NCBI GenBank assembly: GCA_004138175.2
Contig: RYFE02000009.1
Span: 62,001 to 126,000 of the forward strand
Direction of reading: 5' to 3'
DNA length: 64,000 bases
From: Chloroflexales bacterium ZM16-3
GTDB taxonomy: Bacteria > Chloroflexota > Chloroflexia > Chloroflexales > Chloroflexaceae
Every line of letters starts with the position of its first letter. Within the stretch, counting starts at the first letter, position 1. Positions 7,196-18,462 of the stretch are shown one piece after another. The notes beneath the pieces were generated by a model. It ran no database searches. It was not told where the DNA came from and was given only the letters and a program-made list of their open reading frames with translations. A program made the translations under genes and the position numbers.

Positions 7196-8236
7196 TTACT
7201 TAATAAACTCGTTGGTGAAGGCCGCGCTCACATCGACCGGCCCGGCCAGCAGTCCGGCGTCGCGCATAAACTGCTCGGTCTTCGCCCAGAGGTCGGCGTC
7301 GGTGAAGCCGAGCCCCTCGCTGGCGGTCTTGGCGCTCGACCAGTAGGGCAAGCTCTCCTGGAGCACCTGGCGCTGGAGCGTCGGGTCGCCCAGCTGGGCC
7401 TCGGGGATGAAGGTGAGGCTGGTGGTGTAGGCCTCGTCGGGGTTGTCCAGGGTGTCCCTCAGGCCGCGCAGCGAGGCCATGATGAAGCCGCGCACCAGCT
7501 GCGGGTCCTGCGCGATGAGCGCCTCGCTGGCGACGATCCCATTGGCCGCCAGGTCGTAGATATCGGCGACGCGCAGCACGTCCACCTGCTCGCCCTGCTG
7601 GCGCAGGATGACCGGCTCGTTCATGGCGTAGCCAATCGCCACCTGCACCTTGTCCTCAAGCACGGTCTGGGCCTGGGTGAAGCCGATCTCCTGCACATTC
7701 ATGGCGCTCTCGTCGAGCTTGTTCGCATAGAGCACCGCCATCAGGGCGTAGAGGCTCTCGCCGAAGCGCCCAGGGATGCCCACCGTCTTGCCCTTCAGGT
7801 CGTCCACGCTCTTCAGCCCGGTGGAGGACTTGGCGAAGAAGACGACCGGGAACTGCTGGTAGAGCGTCTCGACCGTCTTCACCGGCAGGCCCTGCTGGCG
7901 GGCGAGCAGCACCGAGGTGCCGCTGGCCGTGGCGAACTCGACCTTGCTCTCAGGCCAGGAGGCGGCCCGCTGGACGACGTCATTCTCAAAGTTGTAGTCG
8001 AAGTTGACCTCGATCCCGGCATCTTTGTAGTAGCCCTTGGCGGCGGCCACATAGTAGGGCGCGAACTGGACATTGGGGATGTAGGACATGGCGAGGGTCA
8101 CTTGGCGCAGCTCCTGGCCTGCGGACGGGGCGGGGGCATCTGTGGCGGCGGGCGTGGCGGCGGGGGCCGTCGGCTGGGCGCCGCAGGCCGCCAGGGTCAG
8201 CGATAGCAGCGTGATGATCGCGAGACGCTTGAGCAC
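7196..8236 (-). CDS. ribY: ABC transporter substrate-binding lipoprotein, RibY-like (riboflavin uptake)
   Basis: A 346-residue extracytoplasmic binding protein. The N-terminus is a lipoprotein signal peptide ending in LAAC (Cys18), followed by an Ala/Pro/Thr linker. The body is of the NMT1/ThiY type: SYIPNVQFAPYYVAAAKGYYKDAGI near 50-75, then DDLKGKTVGIPG and YAMNEPVILRQQG. By sequence alone it could bind a thiamine precursor. It is assigned to riboflavin because it is the second gene of an operon under an FMN riboswitch, the arrangement described for RibXY in Chloroflexi (from memory). The permease ribX lies immediately upstream; the ATPase is not in the window. The hairpin at 8263-8285 lies between the two genes. 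Confidence 0.82.
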   Translation of the reverse strand: MLKRLAIITLLSLTLAACGAQPTAPAATPAATDAPAPSAGQELRQVTLAMSYIPNVQFAPYYVAAAKGYYKDAGIEVNFDYNFENDVVQRAASWPESKVEFATASGTSVLLARQQGLPVKTVETLYQQFPVVFFAKSSTGLKSVDDLKGKTVGIPGRFGESLYALMAVLYANKLDESAMNVQEIGFTQAQTVLEDKVQVAIGYAMNEPVILRQQGEQVDVLRVADIYDLAANGIVASEALIAQDPQLVRGFIMASLRGLRDTLDNPDEAYTTSLTFIPEAQLGDPTLQRQVLQESLPYWSSAKTASEGLGFTDADLWAKTEQFMRDAGLLAGPVDVSAAFTNEFIK

Positions 8237-8284
8237 GATGTTCTCCTTATACAGGTCAAGTCGAGACGCCCCACCGAGGCGTCT

Positions 8285-9100
8285 CTACGCTTCCCACGTC
8301 ACTAGCAGCCGCTCCAGCAGCGTGGCGATCATATAGAGGCTCAGGGTGATCGTGGCCAGGGTGATCAGGGCCACGAAGATCAGGGGCGTGTCGAAGAGCC
8401 CGCGGGCGATGTTGATCAGGGCGCCGAGGCCGTCGCGCCCGGCCACAAACTCGCCCACCACGGCGCCGGTGGTGGCCAGGGCCAGCCCGGTGCGCACCCC
8501 GCCGAAGATACCGGGCAGGGCTAGGTACGCCTCGACATAACGCAGCATCTGCCAGCGGCTGGCCCCGCTGATCAGGGCCATCTCGCGCAGCTCGCGGGGG
8601 ATGCCGCGCAGGGCGATCACCGTGCTGATCAGGATGGGCAGGAAGGTGATCAGGGCGGCGATCAGCAGCTTTGACTGAATGCCTGGGCCGAACCAGAGGA
8701 TGATCAGCGGGGCCACGGCCACCACCGGCACGGCCTGGCTGGCCGCCAGCACGGGGGCGGTGGCGCGCTCTAGCCAGGGGGTGTGGGCCAGCAGGTAGCC
8801 CAGGCTCAGCCCGAGGGCCAGGGCGATCCCGAAGCCGCCCAGCGCCTCGCCCAGGGTGGCCGAGCTGTGCTGCCAGAGCACCCCGCTCGTCGCCGCAGCG
8901 ATCAGCCGCTCTAGAACTAGGCTCGGGGCGGGCAGGATGAAGGCGCGGTAGCCGCCGATGCTCACCACAGCCTGCCAGATCGCCAGGATGCCGATGATTG
9001 TCGCTGGCAGGCCGACCCAGTGTATGCTGATCCTCCGCCGTGGCGCTGTCTCCGGCTCCGCCGCCACCCGCTGGATGGGTAAGGTCTGCTGCATGTCCAT
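8285..9100 (-). CDS. ribX: ABC transporter permease, RibX-like (riboflavin uptake)
   Basis: A 271-residue permease of the binding-protein-dependent transport family with about six membrane segments. The cytoplasmic EAA loop that docks the ATPase is seen as SGASRWQMLRYVEAYLALPG, with VRTGLA after it. The frame is open up to 9220, but ATG 9100 is chosen: GGAG lies just upstream, and the stretch before it holds a Rho-independent terminator (9117-9153) that belongs to the riboswitch leader. With ribY it forms a two-gene transporter operon controlled by FMN. No ATP-binding subunit gene is adjacent, so a shared or distant ATPase must be used. Confidence 0.85.
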   Translation of the reverse strand: MDMQQTLPIQRVAAEPETAPRRRISIHWVGLPATIIGILAIWQAVVSIGGYRAFILPAPSLVLERLIAAATSGVLWQHSSATLGEALGGFGIALALGLSLGYLLAHTPWLERATAPVLAASQAVPVVAVAPLIILWFGPGIQSKLLIAALITFLPILISTVIALRGIPRELREMALISGASRWQMLRYVEAYLALPGIFGGVRTGLALATTGAVVGEFVAGRDGLGALINIARGLFDTPLIFVALITLATITLSLYMIATLLERLLVTWEA

Positions 9101-9116
9101 CGCTCCATCGCCCCGA

Positions 9117-9153
9117 GCACAACAAAATGCCCCGAGGCCATTGGCTTCGGGGC
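9117..9153 (-). terminator. Leader terminator of the FMN riboswitch
   Basis: On the minus strand GCCCCGAAGC, a short loop and GCCTCGGGGC form a strong stem (9129-9153), followed by ATTTTGTTGT. This is a Rho-independent terminator between the aptamer and ribX, so control is probably by premature termination when FMN is bound. Confidence 0.8.
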
Positions 9154-9255
9154 AGGCAGACAGATACGTCAGGCAGGCGGCCATAGCCGCTTTACCCGGT
9201 AGCACGGTACGCAGCGGCACACCCCAAGGGTGCGCACAATGCGCCCGTTGTCCGC

Positions 9256-9378
9256 ACGATCTCCTTTATATCCGGACTGTAACCGTCGGCCCCGGAGTTT
9301 CACCGGATCATGCGTGCCTCGCAACACGCTCGTGGGCTATACCACCGATCGGGAATTTCACCCTGCCCCGAAGATCGT
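9256..9378 (-). ncRNA. FMN riboswitch (RFN element)
   Basis: On the minus strand the RFN core is nearly canonical. Closing stem P1 is ACGATCT (9372-9378) with AGATCGT (9256-9262). In between are CTTCGGGGCAGGGTGAAATT, CCCGATCGGTGGTATAGCCC, ACGAGC, a variable arm, GATCCGGTGAAACTCCGG, GGCCGACGGTTACAGTCC and GGATATAAAGGAG. FMN binding would stabilise the aptamer and favour the terminator at 9117-9153, shutting off ribX-ribY when flavin is plentiful. Confidence 0.97.
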
Positions 9379-9394
9379 CGATAAATTTGTTTCC

Positions 9395-9423
9395 ATGATA
9401 GCACCAGCTTACAAAAGCTGCAA
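9395..9423 (-). promoter_or_regulatory. Putative promoter of the riboswitch-ribXY operon
   Basis: On the minus strand TTGCAG (9418-9423), a 17-bp spacer and TATCAT (9395-9400). Transcription would begin about ten bases before the aptamer stem, the right place for a riboswitch leader. The -35 match is only partial. Confidence 0.5.
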
Positions 9424-9444
9424 GCGCAGTGGGGCTAGTGCCAG

Positions 9445-9613
9445 GGCATGAGCAACGTCGCTGGCGGCTGAAGCCGCGTCACGGGGGCCTGCGGCCAGCC
9501 GCCCGCCTGCGCGGGCGGTTCCGGCGTTGGCGCAGGTCGACGCCCGGCGCAACGCGCCCCGCCGGCGCACCTTCAGTCGCCAGCCGAGGGGTGCTTAGGG
9601 CTTTGCTCATACC
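9445..9613. other. Unclassified branched inverted-repeat element (structured RNA or MITE/REP-like)
   Basis: The outer stem GGCATGAGCAA (9445-9455) pairs with TTGCTCATACC (9603-9613) with one G-T pair. An inner stem GCTGGCGGCTGAAG (9460-9473) pairs with CTTCAGTCGCCAGC (9571-9584), also with one G-T pair. Inside are further hairpins such as CCGCCCGC-CTGC-GCGGGCGG and GCGTTG...CAACGC. The preserved pairs suggest either an RNA with a multi-branch core or a decayed palindromic mobile element. It lies between the riboswitch promoter and a lipoprotein gene and matches no riboswitch class I know. The stretch 9380-9769 holds no gene. Confidence 0.55.
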
Positions 9614-9769
9614 CAGCGATGGAACTTCTGGCGCATATGCTGCGTACATAGAGCATTCGTGACCGCCCTGGGGCTACTCGCTCGTTCTCTGGGGTGCTAA
9701 GATGGTGTTGCTGCTCGGTGCCCGACATTGGAGGGCGGGCCGCTTTGCAGTAGCAGATTTGGAGGAAGT

Positions 9770-10516
9770 ATGCTTCGCTCGCTTCGTCGCCTGGCCGCCC
9801 CGCTCTCGCTGGCTCTGCTTCTGTCGCTCGCCGCCTGTGGCTCCAAGCCAGCCGCCACCGCGCCCACGTCGCCCCCCGCGCCGACGGAGGCTCCCGCGCC
9901 TACCCGCACGCCCCGGCCCACCCGCGAGCCGACCGCCGCGCCCGAGCCGACTACTGCGCGCGCGCCGACTGCCGTTGTTCTCAGCAACGATACGCCCACC
10001 AGCGCCCCCGCCGATGGCGAGCTTCAGCCGGTTGATATCGGCCCCCTTGAGACCTACGCCCACGACTCCGGGGTCTTCCAGATTGACATCCCCAACAACT
10101 GGGCGATCCAGGACAACAGTAAGCCCGACGAGCTCATCCTCGTCTGGACCGACCCGAGCCGCAATGGTGCCGTGATCGTCGATATCTTCGAGGACTCCAC
10201 TACCTACACCAGCGACGATCTTACCACCACGCTCCAGAAGTACCTGAAGACCAGCTTCGGCAAGCAGCCTGACTTCTCGATGGATGACCCCACCCCGCAG
10301 TCCGATGATAGCATCCTGATCGTCTGGACCTACACCGCCACCGCCGACAACGGCGTCAAGGCGGATCTGCTTGGCAACACCTTCATCGAGCAGCGCGGCA
10401 ACAAGATCTCGCTGCTCAGCACGCTGGTTCCCTCGGATCAGTTTGACAGCCTGGTCGATCAGACCAACGAGATCATCAACGCCTACAGTATCGACACCGA
10501 GGCGTCGATCCAGTAG
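9770..10516 (+). CDS. Secreted lipoprotein of unknown function
   Basis: A 248-residue predicted lipoprotein: basic start, hydrophobic core and LAAC with the lipid-carrying Cys at about 23. A Pro/Thr/Ala-rich spacer of roughly 50 residues follows, then a globular domain starting near residue 85 (ETYAHDSGVFQIDIPNNWAI). This opening, a short strand pair with 'F.I..P..W', resembles the PsbP/Mog1-like domain of secreted lipoproteins, but I cannot confirm that. The start at 9770 is chosen because GGAGGAAG lies directly upstream and the signal peptide begins there; the frame is open from 9728. It probably sits on the outer face of the membrane. A 23-bp hairpin follows the gene. Confidence 0.8.
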   Translation: MLRSLRRLAAPLSLALLLSLAACGSKPAATAPTSPPAPTEAPAPTRTPRPTREPTAAPEPTTARAPTAVVLSNDTPTSAPADGELQPVDIGPLETYAHDSGVFQIDIPNNWAIQDNSKPDELILVWTDPSRNGAVIVDIFEDSTTYTSDDLTTTLQKYLKTSFGKQPDFSMDDPTPQSDDSILIVWTYTATADNGVKADLLGNTFIEQRGNKISLLSTLVPSDQFDSLVDQTNEIINAYSIDTEASIQ

Positions 10517-10548
10517 CTCTGCTCCCAGCATGATGCGGCCCGTTGGAT

Positions 10549-10597
10549 AGGGGTTTCGCCGCCCCCGCGACACTGTCGCGGGGGCGGCGAAACCCCT
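10549..10597. terminator. 23-bp perfect hairpin between lipoprotein gene and carB
   Basis: Arms 10549-10571 and 10575-10597 pair perfectly around the loop ACT. It lies just before the carB -10 box, so it could end upstream transcription and insulate carB. Only TTATGTT follows, not a clean T-tract. Confidence 0.6.
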
Positions 10598-10602
10598 TAT
10601 GT

Positions 10603-10608
10603 TATAAT
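10603..10608 (+). promoter_or_regulatory. Putative carB -10 box
   Basis: TATAAT, 41 nt before the carB ATG and directly after the hairpin. No good -35 is visible because the hairpin arm occupies that position. Confidence 0.4.
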
Positions 10609-10649
10609 CGCCGCCAATAGGACAACCCCAGCGAGGAGCCACTGTCACA

Positions 10650-13940
<3,291 letters not shown>

Positions 13941-14005
13941 GCGATGCCGTTGGCTGGTAACGTTCACGAAGTATATTTGTGGTTAAGGAGACGACATTTG
14001 TAGAG

Positions 14006-15256
14006 GTGCTTACGGTGACAACCTTCCCTGACAATGACATCACATCGTTTCAGCAAGAGCTGGCTAGGCGTAGCGCCGAGCTTGCGGCGATGATCGACGC
14101 AGAGATCGCCCGCAGCGCCACCAGCTTCGCTCGCCTCGATGTTGAGCGGCGGGGGTTGGTGGCGCAAGCTCTCGGCTCCGCGCTCGTCGCCGCGATCAGC
14201 GATCTGAGCGCCATCCCGCTGTGGGAGCTGCTCGAATCCGACGTGCTGCCCGATGAACGATCCTTTGCAGAGACCCAGGAGGTACTCGCCCTCGCCCGGC
14301 GATCAGTCCTGAACCTGCTGCGCGCGGAGATCGCCGCCCGCCCGGATGCCAGCATGGTGCTGATCGACTGCATTGGCGAGTTGCTCGGCGCGGCCCGCGA
14401 GGCTGAGGTGAACTGGCAGATCCAGAGCGCCCAGCGCCACACTGATGCCCATGCCGCTGAGCTGCGGGCGGCCCTGCGTCGGATGGAGCAGACCTTAGAG
14501 AGCTCGCCGTTGGCCAACATTGAGGCTGACACCGAGGGCATGATTACCCGTTGGAACCGTGCCGCCGAGCAGATCTTTGGCTGGAGCGCCGGGGAGATGG
14601 TTGGCCGGAACGCGATCTCGCTGCTGGTGCCCAACCTTGCTCGTGAGCAGGTGGATGATGTGGTGAGCATCCTGCTGGACGGCCACGCGACGAACAGCCG
14701 CAATATCAATGTTACCAAGGATGGCCGCGAGATTACCTGCCAGTGGTACAACACGGTGCTCTACGACGCTGACGGTGGCGTGGTCGGCTGGCTCTCGCAG
14801 ATCGAGGATATCACCGAGCAGCTGCGTGCTGAGCAGGAGCGTGTGTCGCTTCAGGAGCAGGTGATCGCGGCCCAGCAGGCCGCCCTGCGCGAGCTGAGCA
14901 CGCCGATCATCCCGATTGGCGAGGGTGTGGTGGCCATGCCTCTGATCGGCAACATCGACACCATGCGCGCTCAGCTTGTGATCGAGACCCTTCTGGAGGG
15001 TGTGGCCGAGACCCGCGCCCGCACGGCCATTCTCGATATCACCGGCGTGCAGGTGGTGGACACCCAAGTGGCCAACGCGCTGCTGCGCGCCGCTCAGGCT
15101 GTTAGGCTCCTCGGTGCCCAGGTGATCATCACCGGCATCCGTCCCGAGGTCGCTCAGACTCTGGTTGGCCTCGGGCTCGACCTCAGCGGGATCAAGACCC
15201 TCTCGACTCTCCAGAGTGGTATCGCCTACGCGCTCTCCGGCGCTGCTCGCCGGTAG
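14006..15256 (+). CDS. PAS-STAS regulator (RsbR/stressosome-like)
   Basis: A protein of about 416 residues in three parts. The N-terminal ~160 residues are helical, with no clear match. A PAS domain follows (LANIEADTEGMITRWNRAAEQIFGW, then ...GREITCQWYNTVLYDADGGVVGWLSQIEDITE), then a short coiled-coil linker. The C-terminal STAS domain starts ELSTPIIPIGEGVVAMPLIG and contains LDITGVQVVDTQVANALLRA and GAQVIITGIRPEVAQTL. This layout is that of RsbR-type stressosome co-antagonists, in which the STAS Thr/Ser is phosphorylated. No RsbS/RsbT partners are adjacent. The start is uncertain: AAGGAG at 13985-13990 favours GTG 14006 or GTG 14015; the frame is open from 13979. Confidence 0.85.
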   Translation: MLTVTTFPDNDITSFQQELARRSAELAAMIDAEIARSATSFARLDVERRGLVAQALGSALVAAISDLSAIPLWELLESDVLPDERSFAETQEVLALARRSVLNLLRAEIAARPDASMVLIDCIGELLGAAREAEVNWQIQSAQRHTDAHAAELRAALRRMEQTLESSPLANIEADTEGMITRWNRAAEQIFGWSAGEMVGRNAISLLVPNLAREQVDDVVSILLDGHATNSRNINVTKDGREITCQWYNTVLYDADGGVVGWLSQIEDITEQLRAEQERVSLQEQVIAAQQAALRELSTPIIPIGEGVVAMPLIGNIDTMRAQLVIETLLEGVAETRARTAILDITGVQVVDTQVANALLRAAQAVRLLGAQVIITGIRPEVAQTLVGLGLDLSGIKTLSTLQSGIAYALSGAARR

Positions 15257-15257
15257 C

Positions 15258-15288
15258 AGGGAAGACGCCCCTACGGGGCGTCTTCCCT
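15258..15288. terminator. 14-bp perfect hairpin, loop TAC, between convergent genes
   Basis: Arms 15258-15271 and 15275-15288 pair perfectly around TAC (GTA on the minus strand), right after the PAS-STAS stop and facing a minus-strand small gene. Probably a bidirectional terminator. Confidence 0.6.
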
Positions 15289-15303
15289 CGCCAGGATTAC
15301 ACA

Positions 15304-15531
15304 TCATGCAGCATCGATCCTGCGCACGACAACACTGGTTGTCGGTGCCTGCGGGCCACGATCACGCTGCACATCCAATGGCTCGATCTGCGCCAGCTTG
15401 ATGATCGAACCCTGCTGGCGGTACGTCCGTGCAGCATAGGCGAGCTGGATCAGCGAGGCGAACGGAATCACCATACGCGGTCTAGGAATCGGGTTCACCT
15501 CGGGGCTGCTGTACCAGCGGCGTGGTTTCAT
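15304..15531 (-). CDS. Small hypothetical protein (75 aa) behind a consensus promoter
   Basis: A short open frame, MKPRRWYSSPEVNPIPRPRM and on, basic and without a membrane segment or recognised domain. The ATG at 15531 is used; GGAG lies about 10 nt upstream, and an alternative GTG at 15546 would add five residues. What makes it credible is the perfect TTGACA-17-TATAAT promoter 150 bases upstream (15681-15709) on the same strand, with a hairpin-containing leader between. The leader and gene could instead be a non-coding transcript. I do not recognise the protein. Confidence 0.5.
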   Translation of the reverse strand: MKPRRWYSSPEVNPIPRPRMVIPFASLIQLAYAARTYRQQGSIIKLAQIEPLDVQRDRGPQAPTTSVVVRRIDAA

Positions 15532-15634
15532 GGGGGGGGACTCCACAGCACGGCGGTTGGCAAGACGGGCGCAAACCCCTTACAGTTAGCCTGTAGGATG
15601 CTACGCAGCACCGTCGTATTCTCCCGTCAGGGCG

Positions 15635-15668
15635 ACAATAGGCAGGGGGTTCTCCCCCTGCCTATTGT
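15635..15668. repeat. 15-bp hairpin in the leader of the 75-aa gene
   Basis: ACAATAGGCAGGGGG (15635-15649) pairs perfectly with CCCCCTGCCTATTGT (15654-15668). It is about ten bases after the predicted transcription start of the minus-strand promoter. It could be an attenuator or simply stabilise the 5' end. Confidence 0.6.
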
Positions 15669-15680
15669 AAAAGGAACGCT

Positions 15681-15709
15681 ATTATATACGTAGCTTTGCC
15701 AGCTGTCAA
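15681..15709 (-). promoter_or_regulatory. Consensus sigma-70-type promoter TTGACA-17-TATAAT
   Basis: On the minus strand TTGACA (15704-15709), a 17-bp spacer and TATAAT (15681-15686). It is the only promoter in the window matching both hexamers completely. It points at the 75-aa gene, downstream of the ftsZ end. Confidence 0.8.
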
Positions 15710-15750
15710 CCGGCAATAAGGGCACAGAAGCGGCTTCGCTACTTCCCCAT

Positions 15751-15797
15751 TTTATGACTGATGGCTGGCAGCTTTGCTGCCAGCCATCAGTCATAAA
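15751..15797. terminator. 22-bp perfect hairpin at the ftsZ 3' end
   Basis: Arms 15751-15772 and 15776-15797 pair perfectly around TTT (GC-AAA-GC on the minus strand), eight bases after the ftsZ stop. It probably ends the long dcw transcript, but no U-tract follows on the minus strand. Confidence 0.6.
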
Positions 15798-15805
15798 GAG
15801 AACCC

Positions 15806-16978
15806 TTACTTCCCCCGGTTGCGGTTGCGCAGGAAGGGCGGGATATCCAGGTCATCGCTGCTGTTGAAGCTTGGTGCCACGCGCGGCTGCGGGGCGGGCT
15901 GCTGCGGAGCCTGGCGCGGGGCCGGCTGCTGCTGCGGGTGCTGGCCGGTGGCGTGGCCCGTGGTGGTGCCCGCCGTCGGGAACGAGCGCGAACGCTGCAC
16001 GTTGGCGTTCGGTCGGCTGATGTCGAAGCCGGTCGCGATCAGCGTCACCTTCACCTCGCCGGGCGGGAAGTTCGGGTCGATCACCGCGCCGACAATAATG
16101 TTCGCGTCCGGGTCCACCTGCTTGGCCACAATATCGGCTGCCTCGTAGACCTCCAGGATTCCCAGATCCTCGCCGCCAGTCACATTGAACAGCACGCCGC
16201 GCGCGCCGTCGATGCTCACCTCCAGCAACGGGCTGGCGATTGCCTGGTTCACCGCGTCCACCATACGGCTGTCGCCGCTGCCGACGCCGATCGCCATCAG
16301 GGCCGAGCCCTGCTGGGCCATGATCGTCTTCACATCGGCGAAGTCCACGTTGATCAGGCCGCGCTGTGTGATCAGGTCGGAGATGCCCTGGATGCCCTGG
16401 CGCAGCACATTGTCGGCCATCTGGAATGCCTGGGTGAAGGTGGTGTTCTTGCTGGCCGTCTGGAGCAGCCGGTCATTGGGGATCACAATCAGCGTGTCAA
16501 CCACCGGGCGCAGCTGCTCGATGCCCTGCTCGGCCATCTTACGGCGGTGGTTGCCCTCGAAGGTGAAGGGCCGCGTCACCACGCCCACCGTCAGGGCCCC
16601 CAGGTCGTGGGCGATCCCGGCGATGATCGGCGAGGCGCCGGTGCCGGTACCGCCACCCATACCAGCCGCCACAAAGACCATATCGGCACCCTTGAGCTGC
16701 TCGTAGACGTCCTCCTGGTTCTCCTCGGCCGCCTTCTGGCCGATTACCGGGTTGCCGCCGCTGCCCAGCCCACGGGTCAGCTTGTCGCCAATGCGGATGC
16801 GCACCGGGGCCAGCGAGTGCATCAGGGCCTGCACGTCCGTGTTCACGGTCATGAACTCCACGCCCTGCACGCCGTCCGCGATCATGCGATCCACCGCGTT
16901 GCTGCCGCCGCCGCCCACGCCCACCACCTTGATCTGGGCGAAGTCCTCGTAGCTGAAGCCGTTATTGCGGTCCACCAT
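15806..16978 (-). CDS. ftsZ: Cell division protein FtsZ
   Basis: A 390-residue tubulin-like GTPase that forms the division ring. It has [13 protein letters not shown] near the N-terminus, the GTP-binding signature [14 protein letters not shown], and the T7 region [11 protein letters not shown]. The C-terminal tail [15 protein letters not shown] is the conserved peptide that binds FtsA. The frame is open up to 17158, but that extension is encoded by a heptamer repeat (GQGTGDRGQ...) and is not FtsZ-like. ATG 16978 has AAGGAG exactly 6 nt upstream and gives a normal N-terminus ([20 protein letters not shown]). It is the last gene of the dcw cluster, 155 bases after ftsA, with the repeat array between. 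Confidence 0.97.
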   Translation of the reverse strand: MVDRNNGFSYEDFAQIKVVGVGGGGSNAVDRMIADGVQGVEFMTVNTDVQALMHSLAPVRIRIGDKLTRGLGSGGNPVIGQKAAEENQEDVYEQLKGADMVFVAAGMGGGTGTGASPIIAGIAHDLGALTVGVVTRPFTFEGNHRRKMAEQGIEQLRPVVDTLIVIPNDRLLQTASKNTTFTQAFQMADNVLRQGIQGISDLITQRGLINVDFADVKTIMAQQGSALMAIGVGSGDSRMVDAVNQAIASPLLEVSIDGARGVLFNVTGGEDLGILEVYEAADIVAKQVDPDANIIVGAVIDPNFPPGEVKVTLIATGFDISRPNANVQRSRSFPTAGTTTGHATGQHPQQQPAPRQAPQQPAPQPRVAPSFNSSDDLDIPPFLRNRNRGK

Positions 16979-17040
16979 CTGCATCTCCTTCATCGTCGGG
17001 TTGCGTAGGGCCAAAGTATTCGCGCTGCTGCTGTAAGCCT

Positions 17041-17129
17041 GTCCCCTGTCCCCTGTCCCCTGTCCCCTGTCCCCTGTCCCCTGTCCCCTGTCCCCTGTCC
17101 CCTGTCCCCTGTCCCCTATCCCCTGTCCC
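17041..17129. repeat. Heptamer array between ftsA and ftsZ: (GTCCCCT)11 and a variant
   Basis: Eleven exact copies of GTCCCCT (17041-17117), one ATCCCCT (17118-17124) and a partial GTCCC. On the transcribed strand the unit is GGGACAG. It lies in the ftsZ leader, between the ftsA stop and the ftsZ start. It is the longest uninterrupted array in the window and so a likely variable-number locus. Confidence 0.97.
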
Positions 17130-17133
17130 AAAA

Positions 17134-18384
17134 TCAGGGCAGAAACTCGCGCATCCACCCCTTGAATCGCTCATAGACATTCCCCCATCCCTGCCGCTCG
17201 TCCGAGCGGTGGGATGGCCCGAGCATCGAGAGCCCATGGCGCGACCCCCAGCGCAGCAGTCCCACGCCGGTGGCGTAGGAGGGGCTGTCGAGCGAGTCGG
17301 CTAGGCCGGTCAGGTCGTTCGGCACGCCGATCCGCACGGGCATTCCCAGCATGTCGCGCACCAGCTCATCGAAGCCACTGAGCTGGGCCGCCCCGCCGGT
17401 CAGCACGATCCCGGCGGGTAGGAGACCCTCGTAGCCGCTGCGCTTGATCTCGTTATAGATAAGCTCAACTACCTGCTCGGCGCGGGCCTGGATGATCTCA
17501 TTGAGCAGGTGTCGGCTGATTTGTTGCTTCTCGCCCACGGTCAGGCTCTCGGCGTCGATCAGGTCGGATGCGTCATCGTCGGCGGGCGGGTCGCCGGCAA
17601 TGGCCGAGCCATACTTCAGCTTGAGGTACTCGGCGGTGTTGTGTGGCGTGTGCAGCACGTACACAATGTCGTTGGTGAAGTGGGTGCCGCCCACCGGCAG
17701 CACGCTGGTGTGCCAGACGCCGCCCTGCACAAAGATCGCCATGTCGGTGGTGCCGCCGCCCATGTCCACCAGCATCACCCCGCGATCTTTGTCATCGGCC
17801 GTCAGCACCGCCTCGCCCGAGGCGAGCGGCTGGAGCACCAGGTCGTCGATCTCAACCCCGGCCTTCTGCACGCTCTTGATCAGGTTCTGGATGGCCATCA
17901 CCTCACCGGTAACAATATGGGTCTCCACCTCCAGGCGGAAGCCGCTCATGCCGATCGGGTCGCGGATGCCCTCGTGGCCGTCCACCACATAGGCCCTGGG
18001 GATAACGTGGATGATCTCGCGCTGGGTCGGGATGGCCACCGCCTGCGCCGACTCGACCGCGCGGGCCACGTCGTTACGCGAGATCTCGTGGTCGGGCCGC
18101 TGCACCGCCACCACCCCCCGGCTGTTGAGCGAGGAGATATGCCGACCGGCCACCCCCACAAAGGCCGTGCCGATGCGGTAGCCGCTCAGCCGCTCGGCCT
18201 TCTCGACGCTGGTGGCGATCGCATTCACGGCATCATCGATGTTGACGACCACCCCCTTGTCGAGCCCCTTGCTTGGCGTGAGGCCGACCCCGAGAATATT
18301 CATGCTGCCCGAGTCAGAGACCTGGGCGACAATCGTGCAGACCTTTGTGGTCCCGACATCAATTCCGACGATGGTGCGCTGCAT
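17134..18384 (-). CDS. ftsA: Cell division protein FtsA
   Basis: A 416-residue actin-like ATPase that ties FtsZ to the membrane. It shows the phosphate-1 motif [14 protein letters not shown] at the N-terminus, the SHS2/1C insertion (DEIS.. to [16 protein letters not shown]), phosphate-2 [16 protein letters not shown] and the adenosine motif [18 protein letters not shown]. The C-terminal [17 protein letters not shown] is the amphipathic helix used for membrane binding. Start ATG 18384 follows a TTGCAGA-type heptamer block that separates it from ftsQ. It is usual for ftsA and ftsZ to be neighbours in this order. Confidence 0.96.
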   Translation of the reverse strand: MQRTIVGIDVGTTKVCTIVAQVSDSGSMNILGVGLTPSKGLDKGVVVNIDDAVNAIATSVEKAERLSGYRIGTAFVGVAGRHISSLNSRGVVAVQRPDHEISRNDVARAVESAQAVAIPTQREIIHVIPRAYVVDGHEGIRDPIGMSGFRLEVETHIVTGEVMAIQNLIKSVQKAGVEIDDLVLQPLASGEAVLTADDKDRGVMLVDMGGGTTDMAIFVQGGVWHTSVLPVGGTHFTNDIVYVLHTPHNTAEYLKLKYGSAIAGDPPADDDASDLIDAESLTVGEKQQISRHLLNEIIQARAEQVVELIYNEIKRSGYEGLLPAGIVLTGGAAQLSGFDELVRDMLGMPVRIGVPNDLTGLADSLDSPSYATGVGLLRWGSRHGLSMLGPSHRSDERQGWGNVYERFKGWMREFLP

Positions 18385-18397
18385 TGGCTTCTCTTCC

Positions 18398-18458
18398 GAT
18401 TGCAGATTGTAGATTGTAGATTGGTCTGAAGTCGTAGGGTGATCTGCAATCTACAGTC
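18398..18458. repeat. Heptamer inverted repeat between ftsQ and ftsA (TTGCAGA family)
   Basis: GATTGCAGATTGTAGATTGT (18398-18417) and its continuation AGATTGG face GATCTGCAATCTACAGTC about 20 bases later. The arms pair imperfectly. It occupies the ftsQ-ftsA gap. Confidence 0.85.
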
Positions 18459-18462
18459 TTGC

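Noticed and set aside
9101-9220. RibX starting at 9220
   Set aside because: That stretch contains the riboswitch's terminator and is not permease-like; ATG 9100 has a ribosome-binding site.
9585-9625. TPP-riboswitch-like string (GGGGTGCTTAGGG ... ATACCCAGCGATGG)
   Set aside because: The CTGAGA core and correct order of the TPP aptamer are missing; the resemblance is to short G-rich pieces only.
17041-17129. Possible CRISPR array at the repeated CCCCTGT tract
   Set aside because: The units are 7 bp, directly adjacent and without spacers; no cas genes are present. It is a simple heptamer array.
16979-17158. FtsZ with a 60-residue N-terminal extension
   Set aside because: The extension is translation of the heptamer array; AAGGAG with ideal spacing before ATG 16978 and the normal FtsZ N-terminus favour the short form.
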